NCBI GenBank assembly: GCA_949152475.1
Contig: OX424563.1
Coordinates: forward strand, 6,359,001-6,423,000
Source of the DNA: Terebella lapidaria
Taxonomy: Eukaryota; Annelida; Polychaeta; Terebellida; Terebellidae
Reading direction: 5' to 3'
Length of the DNA: 64,000 nt
Of the stretch, positions 48,561-59,690 are shown piece by piece. The notes beneath the pieces are model-generated. The model saw only the letters and a program-made list of their open reading frames with translations, had not been told where the DNA came from and did not search any database. The stretch's first letter is position 1, and every line of letters starts with the position of its first letter. A program made the translations under genes and the position numbers.

Positions 48561-49215
48561 ATTTGTTGCAAACATCAAGACATGTTCGCTAAGTGTGTGC
48601 GTATTGACGTTTTCAGAAACAAAAAAATTGTGCATGGCGGAAACTATTAAATTGGCATAATTCTAAGAAAATATAACTCGATTTACTTTTGATTTGGAAA
48701 TGTTGATTACTTGCGACCACTAAAGTTTTGATTCGATAGCTATAACAGATGACAGCGATTAAGCATTCATATGAAAATAAGCCTGTAAACGCTAAAATGT
48801 AAGTTTTAATTTGTTTTTGTTTTTTTGAAGAAGTCTTTATCAGCTAACCGGTTCATGTGATATTAAATCTATATGAATGTGGTACAAAACTCATATGAGT
48901 ACATGTCACCTTTCGACCGGTCAATTTGCATAATGTGCACTAAATTGTTACCATGGTAACGTTTACCACCAAGATCATGGTGACGTACATAAGATTTTTG
49001 TGACACTTCGTGAAATTCAAGTGGAATATTATATGTGGGGACAGCAATCGCTAACTCTTTACTAGCTATTCCAAAGTACACTATGTTTCAACATTATAAA
49101 AGGAACAAAATAAAACTATGCATCATCAATTGTATGTGGTTAAACACACTCTTCGTGGAATTTCCGCTTATTTAAGCAAATAAATTTCACCGAATTTGTG
49201 TTTCTTAAAAAAATA
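48561..49215. other. Non-coding stretch, nothing recognised
   Basis: AT-rich sequence between R1 and a MITE. I see no motif-bearing frame. Confidence 0.35.
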
Positions 49216-49608
49216 TCCTCTAGGCATCATCTATATACCGAGAGGACATAGGGGATACATATTTGACAAACAATCAATGACTTTATCATTGAAATATCCC
49301 AACTTGAAATCGCGAACCAGATTGTGACAACTTGACACATCTCATGGGTGCATCCATTTTTCCAGCTGTATCAACCTCACAATTCGCTTGGTGGCGCCAC
49401 TTCTTAATATCTGAGATCGAGTTGTGGCGCAACCAAGCGAATTCGATGTCATACGATTGGGAAAATGGATAAACCCATGGCCCGGCCAAGAGCTTGTCAA
49501 AATCTGGTTCGCGTTTTCAAGTTATGTTATTTCAGTGATAAAATCATTGATTGTTTGTCAAATATGTATCCCCTATGTCCTCTCAGCATATATATGAGAC
49601 CTAGAGGG
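49216..49608. mobile_element. 393-bp MITE, family M3 (CCTCTAGG termini, TA flanks)
   Basis: CCTCTAGG begins at 49,217 and CCTAGAGG ends at 49,607. TA lies one base further out on each side. Inverted similarity covers about 100 bp per end: GAGAGGACATAGGGGATACA near 49,250 against TGTATCCCCTATGTCCTCTC near 49,566-49,585, and AACCAGATTGTGACAACTT against the inverse near 49,493-49,515. The centre carries an inner inverted pair (GTGGCGCCAC at 49,391 and TTGTGGCGCAACC near 49,423). Confidence 0.82.
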
Positions 49609-49794
49609 TACAGTTGGGGAAGATTTTGATTTATTAGTTGAAAAGATGTCCAAACGATTTCCGTCCCGAGGGTGAATGACAGCCATCTCAGACGATCCGC
49701 GTCGCTCAGGCTGGATCAACGTATATACGAGGAATGTCTGATATTCGTCAATTAACGAAGTGAAAGTACTGGCATCGAAATACGACGATTGTCG

Positions 49795-49866
49795 TATATC
49801 CGTTGATGCTCGACTGCAGAAATATCGCACATGCGCGAAAAAGTTCTACCACTGAGCTCAGCTGAT
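49795..49866 (-). tRNA. tRNA-like segment, probably a degenerate SINE head or tRNA pseudogene
   Basis: On the minus strand, AGCTCAGTGGTAGAAC is a near-consensus tRNA A-box with D-arm. About 40 nt further on, GCAGTCGAGCATC is a poor B-box. A clean acceptor stem and anticodon arm cannot be drawn, so a functional tRNA is unlikely. Confidence 0.25.
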
Positions 49867-50199
49867 TTATCTGCAAAGTTATCTAGTTCCTGTTTAAAAT
49901 GGCAGAGAACCGTCAGAAAGGACCTTCAGCGTAAATAGCAAAGCACTTACTTTAGCAGTCGAATTAAATACTACTCATATAAAGATCGATTTTTGATAGA
50001 AGAGCTATTACAGCTGATCAAATGATGTTCAATGAGTGAAAATTGTGTGAGAAGGGGGTATTCATTTTCACACAGCGTGCACATTATTCAATAGTTCGAA
50101 CACATGTCCATTCCTTCCTGATTACTTTTCACAGTAACCCGGCATGGCGTCATCACCGTGGGCGCGTTGCGGTGGTATATGAGCAAAACAAAACTGCTA

Positions 50200-50756
50200 A
50201 AGTCAAATTCATCTGGCAGTGAAACACGCTTTTTGGCGATAACTTTGTTTTGGATAACCGAATCAATTTGAAATTTTGTGTGTCTTAATTGGGTATCATG
50301 CCGTAATTTTTCACCGAGTTTCAGAATTTTATCTCAAGAAATGAAAAAGTTGGCAATCTACCTCAATGTTTCAGTCCAAACTGGGATCAACACATATTCC
50401 AACAAAATCAGGGCTTTTATGATGTTTTTGCCAGTACAGAATGAATTTATTGCTTTGATTTAAAGTCGGAAGGCATAGTCGCAGTGTATATGAGGTAAAC
50501 ATGTTTATTTTGAATCAGTATATAACTCAAACATCAAATAAAAGTCGTTTTTGTGTGCAAACCCTGAATTTCCATTGTGGGGCTGAAATGTAACATTGGG
50601 GTAGATTACCAACATTTCAATTTTTGAGATAGAACTCTCATATTCGGTGAAAAAATACGGTATGATGCCCAATAAAGACATACAAAATTTCAAGTTGATT
50701 CGATCATCCAAAACAAAACTATGGTCAAAAAGCGTGTTTCACTGACAGATGAACTT
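50200..50756. mobile_element. 557-bp hairpin MITE, family M4, beside the MADS fragment
   Basis: The left end AAGTCAAATTCATCTGGCAG and the right end CTGACAGATGAACTT are inverted relative to each other and flanked by TA (50,198-50,199 and 50,757-50,758). Inverted similarity extends through most of the element: TGAAACACGCTTTTTGGCGA against its inverse at 50,723-50,742, and 'CACCGAGTTTCAGAATT' against 50,632-50,655. It ends only about 15 bp before the MADS-like coding segment, so it may have disrupted an upstream intron or exon. Confidence 0.85.
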
Positions 50757-50770
50757 TAGTATAGACAACA

Positions 50771-52851
50771 GAAGTTGTGCGACAGAGAAAAAGGCATCAT
50801 CAAAAAAGCACATGAGTTGAGCGTGATTACAGGGGCCCAAATTTTCATAAAAATTATTTCTGACACCAGCCACGTGTATACTTACGCATCAGATGAATTG
50901 TATGCCGAGTATTGTGGTGATGGTTTGCGGCCCATTTCAGCAGAACATAGACAAGGGCACCAGAGTACCAGTGATTCATTGATTACCACCAGTGAATCGA
51001 AGCAGCCAGTTCGGGTCAATGTTGGTGACAGCGCTTGTGCAATCACCCCTCGCAAGCAAGGAAGGAGGAAATTCGGTTTTCTTCCATACAAAACCCCAAC
51101 CCCAAAGAATTCTATGCCCTCCACGAATACGACACCACCTTGCGAACCGAAAGATGTGGCAAATGCCAACATCACACCATTAACCATGGAATCCACTGCC
51201 AATGTCATAGAAATAGTCAACACGTCTGTTCAGGGCTACTAGTATGCCCAACCAGCATCCGACCAAATACCAGTAGTTTCGACTCAACACCAATCCGACT
51301 AGGGGCCCTCAAAACCAGACACCCCAGCCCAACATGACCGAGGATCCCCACAGCTCGCCTCCATCCAGGCAATCGGGACTCCAGGCACCCAAGCCCAACA
51401 GGACATAGGTACCTCGAAACTTGCTCCTGTCCAGTTGGTTTGGACTCCCAGTACCCAGGCACAACCGAACCAGCGGTCTTCAGAACCAGTCACCATCCAG
51501 GTGGTTGAGACTCCGCTCCCCCCAGCCCAGCTGAATGGGGAGCTCTCACAGATTGCATTCATCTGGGACCAGCAGGAACAGGGGTCCTCACAACTGGCTC
51601 CCCTCCAGGTGGTTGATACTCCGATCTCCCCAGCCCAGCCAAATGAGGGGCCCTCACATCTTGCATCCATCTGTGATGCGCAATAACAGAGGTCCTCTCA
51701 ACTGGCTCCCCTCCAGGTGGTTGGGACTCCGCTCCCCCAGCCCAGCCAAATGAGGGGACCTCGCAGCTTGCATCCACCTTTGACCAGCAGGAACAGGGGT
51801 CCTCACAACTAGCTCCCCTCCAGGTCAACGAAACATTGTTCCCCTCAACCCAGCCAAAAGAGGGGCCCTCGCAGCTTGGCTCCACCTGTGACCAGCAAGA
51901 ACAGAGGCCCTCACAACTGGGTCCCCTTCAGGTGGTTGAGACTTTGCTTCCCCCATCCCAGCCGGATGAGGGGCCCTTACACCTTGCCTCCATCTGGGAC
52001 CAGCAGGAACAGGGGTCCTCACAACTAGCTCCCCTCCAGGTCAATGAGACTACGCTCCCCTCAACCCAGCCAAATGAGGGGACCTCGTAGCTTGCATCCA
52101 TCCGGGCCGTTGGGACTCCAGACACCCCAGCCCAACCAGACCAGGGTACCTCGAAATCTGTCCTCCTGGAGGTGGTTGATAGTCCAGGTTCCTCAGCACA
52201 GCGAGACAAGGGGTCTGCACACCCTCACTCTCCCCCAATGGTTAGTACTCTGGGCACCCCAGGCCAGGAAGACCCTTCAAAACGTGTTTCCCTACAGATG
52301 TGTGGTTCACCAAGCATGTCTGCCCACCCAGACGAGTGTTCCTCACAATCCTCCCTCCTCCAGATAATTAGTACTCCAGGCACCCCCAGCCCAGCAACAC
52401 AAAGGGACCTTGCAACGTACATCTGTCCAGATGGTTGGAACGGCTGGCACCCATGTCCAGCATGCATCAGACACTTCAGGTGGCAGAGGTCAGGAAGTGG
52501 CGACCTCCAGCGACGCAGATCATGACGCTGTATCACGTGGTACTTCTGTCAAGTCACGAGTGACAACACGTAAGAGAAACATTACAGCTAATAGAACAAC
52601 AACAAAACGACCCAAACTTGACATAAAAACCAGAGTAGCCGCGCTAAAACAATCACTGAAGAAAAAACCTTATGTGTGTGTTTGTGGGGAAGCCTACGAC
52701 AAAAAAAAGAGACGACAAAAAAAAATCCCCCAATGGGCGGTGGATTGGCTGTGAAACGTGTGAGTCATGGGTGCATGGAAAATGTGTGGGTTGGGAAGAG
52801 AAGGACATTACATCCAAACGTCCGTACTACTGTGATTCGTGTGTTGAATAA
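50771..52851 (+). pseudogene. Broken gene: MADS-box half, Pro/Gln-rich repeats and PHD finger
   Basis: The first segment reads REKGIIKKAHELSVITGAQI, then ISDTSHVYTYASDELYAEYC. This matches the second half of an SRF-type MADS domain (RKxGIMKKAYELSxLTG..., SETGHVYTFAT). The DNA-contacting N-terminal half is missing; CAG|AAG at 50,768-50,773 looks like a splice acceptor. The frame is interrupted by stops at 51,240, about 51,297 and about 51,684 and then shifts. Pro/Gln-rich 36-residue repeats fill 51,580-52,090. A basic stretch (KSRVTTRKRNITANRTTTKR) leads to a C-terminal PHD finger: CVCGEAYD, then after a frameshift in the A-run at 52,698-52,718, WIGCETCESWVHGKC and YYCDSC. The stop TAA at 52,849 overlaps an AATAAA. 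MADS, PHD and repeats were probably one nuclear protein; this link is inference from order and strand. Confidence 0.75.
51580..52095 (+). repeat. 108-bp coding tandem repeat, about five units
   Basis: Units begin CTCCCCTCCAGGT (about 51,600, 51,708, 51,816, 51,924 and 52,029) and encode LAPLQV(V/N)ETPLPP, a Q-N-E-G-P segment and WDQQEQGSSQ. Units are clearly diverged and carry an internal stop and frameshift, unlike the fresh 63-bp array at 39.8-41.9 kb. Confidence 0.8.
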
Positions 52852-53460
52852 ATACATCGGACATACATACATGTATATGATTCACAAATTCATTTGGTAT
52901 GCAATGTTCTTGTACCATGCAAGCAATCTAGGTAGATATTTTGGTTGGGATCCATTGCTATGATATTTGATGATTGCGAGTCTTGTTTGTTCGCAAAAAT
53001 GACATTGCATTTCTCTGTTAATTTTCCTGTAATTGTATTGCTCTTTCAACATGGGGAGGGCAAATGTTTACAAGCTGTGTCATGTTATTGGGTATCTGGT
53101 GTCCAGGAACGTAAGATACATGTTTTGTTACATGTAATTCTGTTTCAATTGAAAACTGTCATTCGAGTTAAATGTTTTCTGAAATACATGCAAGTGCGCA
53201 GTGTTAGCCTTTTGGTTTATTGTATTCACAAGCATATGATAATTTAACTAGAACCTGCATGATTCATAATTGTTTCGTTTTCAACGTCACAACACGATAT
53301 CACAAAAACATGAATGTAAATGATCAGATGGACAGATTAGAAACAGAGTAGTATGCATGAAAAACTTGTCAACCTCTCTCACAAAACCAGTTATTCACTG
53401 TCCGTACCACTACCCATGGACTCCTCATCAGGAGCCTCACCTCGAACAAAGTCCCCCACT
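52852..53460. other. Intergenic gap between two convergent pseudogenes
   Basis: About 600 bp without any supported frame separate the 3' ends of the MADS/PHD remnant (plus) and the DUF6589-like remnant (minus). No inverted repeat was seen. Confidence 0.45.
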
Positions 53461-56274
53461 TCATGATAGAACCCAAGATAATCCCTTTTGGGATTTTAAT
53501 CCCTTTTGGGATTTTACTCGTTTCTGGATTGATTTGGTCCGGAGTTCGAACCATGCAGATCTCGAATCTCCATCAAGGATGGTATTGATCAAGTCATCAA
53601 TTATGTGTTGCAGTTCTTGCATCGTTCGCCTGTCCTTTCTGGAGTGTTCTGCCATTTCCTCTTGGCTCACGAACACAGAAGGCAAGGTCCTTTTCACAGC
53701 ACATGGTTTGGTTTTGGCAGTTGTTGGGTTATGTGCCACGACACATTCAATGAAAGTTATTCTGTTCTCAGATGCTTTCTGGCATAGACTTATCAATTCC
53801 GGATCCAGTAGTTCGCCAGTGATCGACTTGTGTTCCACACGTTCCACAGCACAGGTATTCTGCTCGCCGAATCATTGTCCTCATGGCCAACTCTTCATCT
53901 TCAGTGGACTGCGGTTTTCTCAAGCCACTTGCAAGTAATTTACCTCGCAAGGATTTTTCAATTATCATATTTTGTTTCAAAGACATCAAAGTGTCATAGT
54001 TGGTGCAAACTTTGGTCCAGTCTGAATCTTTTGGTGCGAGCGGCATGAACCCTTGTACATGTTTGTTGATTTCCTCCAGACGAAAGTCTGGTCCCTCTTC
54101 GGTGTTGGGAATACCTGTCATGTTCAGCGACATAGTTTGGTCAAGGAATTTGCGAAATTCGTCCGGTACCAGCAACCTTTGAATTGAATCTTGTATGTCC
54201 AGCTCTCTGTACATTGGATGATTTCTTGCCATCCACACCTTGGAGAATTCCAACCGAGCCACCCACATCATGTGAGAATCTCCACTTCTAACTCCCTCCA
54301 GGAACATGAACAATGAATCAATCACATCAAAAACCATATCTACACAGAAAATGTAAGCAGGATTAACAATATCTTCACTATCTAGAAATTTCAAGAATTT
54401 CGTTGGTGAAAGGTCCACCGAGGACGCATCGCTGCTATTTGCCAGAATCAATTCCTTCCTAACAAAAGGTAGAACAAGTTCATCAGTGAGAGCATTCCTC
54501 AGGATCCTCAACATTGTCCATCCCTTGTGGTGGTCAGCCACTTTTTGAGCTGACCTGAGGGCATTTTTCACTTCTTAAGTTAAACATCTTCACCATTTCT
54601 CGCCAGAAAATCGGCCACAGTATTTCAACGACAGCTTTTAACATGTTCATTTCGATGTGGCCAGCTCCTGGCATTAGGAGAACCCAGTCAAATTCGAGGG
54701 TGTACTGAATCTCCTGGTCGTGCTTGTGTTTTGTCCTGTTAGCTTCGGAACAAAGGACCTCGTCGCACACTGAGCATCTGTAAGCTGATCGACACACTCT
54801 GTCTATTAGCGTGTAAGGCACGGCATCAGAGTAAATAAACGTATTCCCTGGTGCCATTTCCATATTTTCTGATGCCCGTCTGTTGTCCCACATTTCTCAG
54901 AACCGTGCACACCGATTCATAGGAGTTGGGGTTAACTAGCACTGGCGACAAAACGAAGGACTCAGGGATTGGTATATCACGTTCCACTTGCCCTAGTGAT
55001 AGTTTCTCCTTAGAAATGTTGAACGTGCCTTCAGTGATGTGAGCAGTGACTCGACTCTCTCTAACAGTTGGGCAGTTTCTGTTCTCTGGCTGAGACTGCG
55101 GTACTTCAACTGTCTTTTTCGTCAAGACATTCTTGCATTCAACACACTTCCGGGCATTGACTTTGTTCGAATGTTCACAATGTTGACAAATTCGTTCTGT
55201 GTGTGATAATCGTTCCTGTTCAACCTTTGTATCGACATCATCTGTGAATTTGCCACTTGAGTAAATCTGTTCCTTTGATACTTTGGAGATTCTGTGGGCA
55301 AGGTATTGTGACAGGTGTCCCTTTAAGTGATACACCTTCATTTCCTCCTCGTCACATTTCTCCAGGAGCCATTGGATCTGCTGAGAAAATAAGGAGTCAT
55401 ATTTGCATTCACTGGGTTTCAAATGTTCCTTAAACTCTAAGACCTCCTCTTGACCCAGGTCGAAGCCAACAACCATGGTGACAACAGAGCATGGACTCTT
55501 TTGGCTGACACGAATGGACCATTTCTTTTTTAGTATCTGGTTGTTATCGATAGCAATAATCATATCACCAGAGTTGGGGAGAGTGTGGCACAGTTTTGTT
55601 GCGAGCATGTCCAGCCAGCGCTTCACAGTGTCATATGAGCTGTATGGAGATTCAGATGCCAAGAGATGCAGCGCTACCTTACTTTTGGTCGTATTGTATA
55701 ATACCAAAGTTTCTCTGAAGTGCAGTGGCAGAATGACATTTGTGCAACAATTTATCAGAGGTTCAATTGTCCTACTCGCCTGGTACCTACTCATGGATGG
55801 ACAAAGTCTGCGCACAAAACCAAACAGTTCTGGAAAATGTTCCCCCAGGCAACTAGCATAGTCAGTAACGTTGAAAGAGTTCATATATTCTATGTCCTTA
55901 AATTTTTGCGAAATATTGCGAACGTCAGACTTCACATTTTCTCCCAGCACCTGACCGAGTTGTTTAGATAGCTTTTCTCGCTCAGACGCTGTCCATATCT
56001 CTGGGTGGTTAATACTGATCAGATGATCATCAGTATGTGTACCAACTGAACACAAACTTGAACTTGAAGGCAACACTTCCGCTTCGAAGGCAACTGTCTC
56101 TGTTTCGTGCCAGCTTGAAGATGCAACAGCTCCAGTTGTTTCTTCTACCCCACACACATGTGACAAACAACCAGCGCAGAATTTAGCAGATCTCTTCTTT
56201 TACTGGTATGCAGACAGCTCTATATTTGCTTCTTTGCAAATGTTCTCGACTTCGCTTTTGGTAATGTATTTCAT
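53461..56274 (-). pseudogene. DUF6589-type gene, frameshifted
   Basis: The minus-strand frame starts at ATG 56,274 (MKYITKSEVENICKEANIEL), meets an in-frame TAA at 56,200-56,202, and continues with KFCAGCLSHVCG. After the 56,166-54,826 block the frame shifts near 54,830, 54,570 and 53,848, each by one base, and ends at 53,461. Recognisable parts are IIAIDNNQ (possible first acidic residue), a zinc-ribbon (CQHC...CVEC), a GNGTREY segment, CSVCDEVLCS with two His (zinc finger-like), and FDWVLLMPGAGHIEMNM. The last segment resembles the GxxHxxM hallmark of DUF6589, a family I recall as common in fungi and marine invertebrates and probably transposon-linked. Four lesions mean it is dead unless the assembly has indel errors. 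It is convergent with the MADS/PHD remnant. Confidence 0.78.
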
Positions 56275-56529
56275 TTGCTTCAATGGTAATGATTTTTCAA
56301 TCCCCCATTCAGCATGTTTTTTCATGGTTGTACATTGATTGGGATAGCGGGTTCTTTGGTCCATCTTTGATTCAGTTGTTTACTAGTATTGTCTGCCACA
56401 ACTTGTTCTCTATCTACAAATATAATACGTTAAGATATTATGAACATAATAATATGTGCAAGGGTGGGTGAGGGACAGAGGGGTTCGAAGTTCAAGTTAA
56501 GTTACATGGTTATCAACAGGTTACGGTGA
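56275..56529. other. 5' flank of the DUF6589-like remnant
   Basis: No terminal inverted repeat shared with the left flank of the MADS/PHD remnant was found here. No gene is recognised. Confidence 0.35.
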
Positions 56530-56763
56530 TTTCCGCGGTCCTCGGCGCTTTGTATCCCTTGATGCAATGCGATTTCACCCGAACTAGGTCAGGTCAGAGT
56601 TAACTCTGAGTGGCGCACAAAACAAAAGAAAAGCGGCTGTTAGTGCTGTATGCTTGATATATCCACTTGATCAACCATAGTTTGCTTTATAACCGATTTT
56701 TCTGAGACCACAGGCATATTTGTGGTTGATCTGGAACAAAGAGTTTTTCTGCCAATATCACTT
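56530..56763. mobile_element. MITE family M1, truncated copy
   Basis: This matches the right ~260 bp of 11,210-11,632, for example CTCGGCGCTTTGTATCCC, AACTCTGAGTGGCGCACAAA and the end TTTTCTGCCAATATCACTT followed by TA. The left terminus is missing. Confidence 0.8.
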
Positions 56764-57179
56764 TAGGAGGTATATTTTTGAGATCATAATATGTCAGGTT
56801 TCTGCTTTACGTTCAAAGGTACATATAAACTAAAAATGTAACTTGTGTTAGCTTTTTATTAATGATGGGTATGTATTCCAAGATGCATGTTTGACGTATT
56901 CACCCTACAAAATGCAGTACATTCAATATTCGCTACACCTTATTTTGGAACCTAACTTCCTGTCATAAGTTACTAAGTAGTTATTTGTAAAGTTTCCCAC
57001 CATTCTCACCGTATGTATAATTATATTATATCGTTCTCCTTAAGTCTAAAGACTTCAAAATGTATCGTGGGGACTATTTGAAAATCTTTTTGTGACTATT
57101 TCAAATATTTAGTATTTATTTTAGGTATTACATTGGACAGGGATAATAAGCGAGATATTATCCATTTCGTGCTATGACA
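56764..57179. other. Non-coding stretch, nothing recognised
   Basis: AT-rich sequence between the M1 fragment and the 57-58 kb tandem repeat. Confidence 0.35.
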
Positions 57180-58185
57180 CTATGAAAGTAAGGTCACCGG
57201 TCAAATTCAAAGTCATGAGAATATTCAGCATGTATCATTTCCCACATGCCCACAATTGACTTCTAAGCTGTAAGTTCAATAATAAGAGATGTATGAGCAA
57301 TTATGTCCCAGGACCTTGTGAAAGAAGTCAAAGGTCAAATTAAAGGTAATCAGAATATACAGCATTTCCTGTGTGTCCACAATTGATTCTCAAGTTGTAA
57401 AATGGATAATAAATGATATCGTCCATTTTGTTGTAAAGTCGACAAAAAATGATATCGTCCATTTTGTCATGACTTGAAAAAGACATCAGAAGTCAAATTG
57501 AAGGTCTTGACAATATTCCGCATACATCATTTACTGTATGTCCACAATTGATTTCTACATTTGTAAGCTGTAAAGTCGATAATGGGTGAGGTATTAGTCA
57601 TTTTTCTGCTTTGACCTCGAAAATAAGAACAAAGATCAAGCTTGAATGTCATGAGAATATTCAGCATAATTTTTCCCATATTTTTTCCCACAAAGTGGCT
57701 AATAATGAGGTCAAAAAGTCAAATTCAAGGTCACGAGAATATTCGGCGTATATCATTTCCTATATGTCCACAATTGGTTCTTAAGCTGTGAAGCCGATAA
57801 TAAGGTCGAATTCAAAGTCATGAAAATATTCAGCATATATCATTTCCTATATGTCCACCGTTGATTCCTAAGCTGTGAAGTCGATAATAAGCGATATAAT
57901 AGTCATTTTGTGCTATGACCTTGAAAATAAGGTCAAATTCAAGGTCATCCTGATATTCGGCGTTTATCATTTCCTATATACCCACAATTGATTCCTGAGC
58001 TGTAAAGTCGATAAGCGAGATATTAGCCATTTTGTGCTCTGACCTTGAAAATGAGGTCAGATGTCAAGGTCACGAGAATATTCAGCATATATCATTTCCT
58101 ATATGTCTATAATTGACTCCTCATCTCTAATCTCAATATTAAGTGAGATATTGGACATAATGTCTCCCATTATAAAGCATAGGGG
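57180..58185. repeat. Degenerate ~125-bp tandem repeat with AGGTCA motifs
   Basis: The landmark ATCATTTCCTATATGTCCAC plus AATTGATTC recurs at about 57,234, 57,363, 57,526, 57,748, 57,838, 57,966 and 58,092, mostly 90-160 bp apart. Each unit also has CAAATTCAAGGTCAT, GAATATTCAGCATA, GTCGATAATAAGCGA and GACCTTGAAAATAAGGTCA. The last segment is a near palindrome. No open frame runs through the units. Confidence 0.85.
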
Positions 58186-58309
58186 CATAGAAGAATTTAA
58201 CATGGGAGAGTCCTATTTGGGCCAAATTGGCCCACTTCGAGCGATTCAAGGGCAACAAATCTTATACACATCATAGGGGTATATATGATGAGCGCTAAGC
58301 ATTAATAAA

Positions 58310-58590
58310 AGGGGGGGGGGGGGAGTTGTCAAGCAGATTTTGAGAAAGCGATCGTCAAAGTCCAGAATCGTTTTTCGTCAATAATGGCCGCCATTTTGAA
58401 ATAATTGCGAAAATAAAAAGCTTTAAAAAACTACCTCCCTCTTTAAATATTTTTTTGGGCATTTTTGTGTCAAATTTCAGAAAGACCGCATCTTTTTAAT
58501 GATGAAACTGTAGACGGATGACGACGGACGACGGACGCAACACCACGGCAATAGGTTATCGGACCAAATGTTCGGTAACCTAAAAATCAA
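58310..58590. repeat. R3-like repeat, reverse orientation
   Basis: After a G tract (58,311-58,323) come 'AATGGCCGCCATTTTGAAA', 'GACGACGGACGACGGACG' and 'GCAATAGGTTATCGG'. These correspond to the inverse of R3 parts at 13.5-14.2 kb. Confidence 0.5.
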
Positions 58591-59480
58591 CACTGTAAAC
58601 CCACAAAATGAAAGGCGGTGTTTAATCATGGTTGCTCCTATTTAATCGTGTTCTGTTTGGACTTTTTTTATAGTCTATGCATAATGGATAAGCTGAATAA
58701 CAATTATATGGAAAATCGGCGGTGGAAATGTCACAAATTGATCGAACAATGTCACAAATTGATTGAATATGATTCAGGAAGAATCATAACCGTGATGAGG
58801 TTACTTCAGTAAAAGGTTGACAACTCTTTGTTGCGGAGTGTCCTTGTGAAAATATTTCGAAGTGGTGTCGCTCTTTGATTGAATCGATGGTGTCAATTTC
58901 GTGACGATTTCGATATGATTTTGCCTCAAATGACTGTTTTGGATTGGAGTGGTCCTTCTGGTGTGATAAAGACACATCCAAAGTGGGCTAAATAGTTCAC
59001 CCGGAATGGCAATTGGTATGCATTTATGGCTATTAAAGCAGCTGCCTTCGAACCAGTCAATATTTTCTGAAAACTATATTTCATATTAAACATGCTAAAC
59101 TAACTGAATGGATACACTTCGTTTGTTTATTTACAAAACCGGTACAAAATGGGCACTAAAACGGATGAAAAGACAACTCGGACGGACTGTTATCGTCAAA
59201 ATCATTGAGCACACCTTTTGTATTGCATTAGATGTGTTTAACAAGAAATTGGTTTTGAAAAAAATATTGCATACATTCGAAGGCAGCAGCTTTAAAAGCT
59301 GAGTGACTAAACGTTCAGCCCAAGATTAAACAGGAACCTTGCCTAAATGGATTGTCTCTTTGCTACTGGTCAACGACAAAAGTAATTAGTAGAAACATTA
59401 CAGGTTTTAATGGTGTGAAAACCATTTTAGCATAATGAACTTACATCATGATCGTATTATTATTTTGTTTTGAGCATATG
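58591..59480. other. Non-coding stretch, nothing recognised
   Basis: A short duplication (ATGTCACAAATTGAT at about 58,729 and 58,750) is the only structure seen. The open frames lack known motifs. Confidence 0.35.
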
Positions 59481-59489
59481 AGAATCATA

Positions 59490-59690
59490 TATTAGGGTAG
59501 TCCACTCCAAACAGTGCAGGGAGGGGGTCAAATAGTTTTCTGAAATGAATAACTGTATCAAAATATTCTTGAGCTTCAAAATGACATATTTTATAGAGTA
59601 AATGATCAGCATCATAAAACTGAAAAGAAAATAGGGGGTCACCGTATCCGTTTGCATGGAAAACACGATGCAAGATGTGAATATGGACAA
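59490..59690. repeat. Single arm related to the 33.3-34.0 kb palindrome
   Basis: 'GATCAGCATCATAAAACTGA', 'AAGAAAATAGGGGGTCACCG' and 'TTTGCATGGAAAAC' resemble the inner half of the palindrome arm (33,540-33,600). The outer GGGAGGGGGTCAAA also fits. Identity is moderate. Confidence 0.55.

Noticed and set aside
50882..52536. Minus-strand open frames opposite the MADS/PHD remnant
   Set aside because: The plus strand carries recognisable MADS and PHD motifs; the antisense frames are by-products of the Pro/Gln-rich repeat.
53357..53938. 193-codon plus-strand frame at 53.4-53.9 kb
   Set aside because: It is antisense to the DUF6589-like remnant and has no family features.
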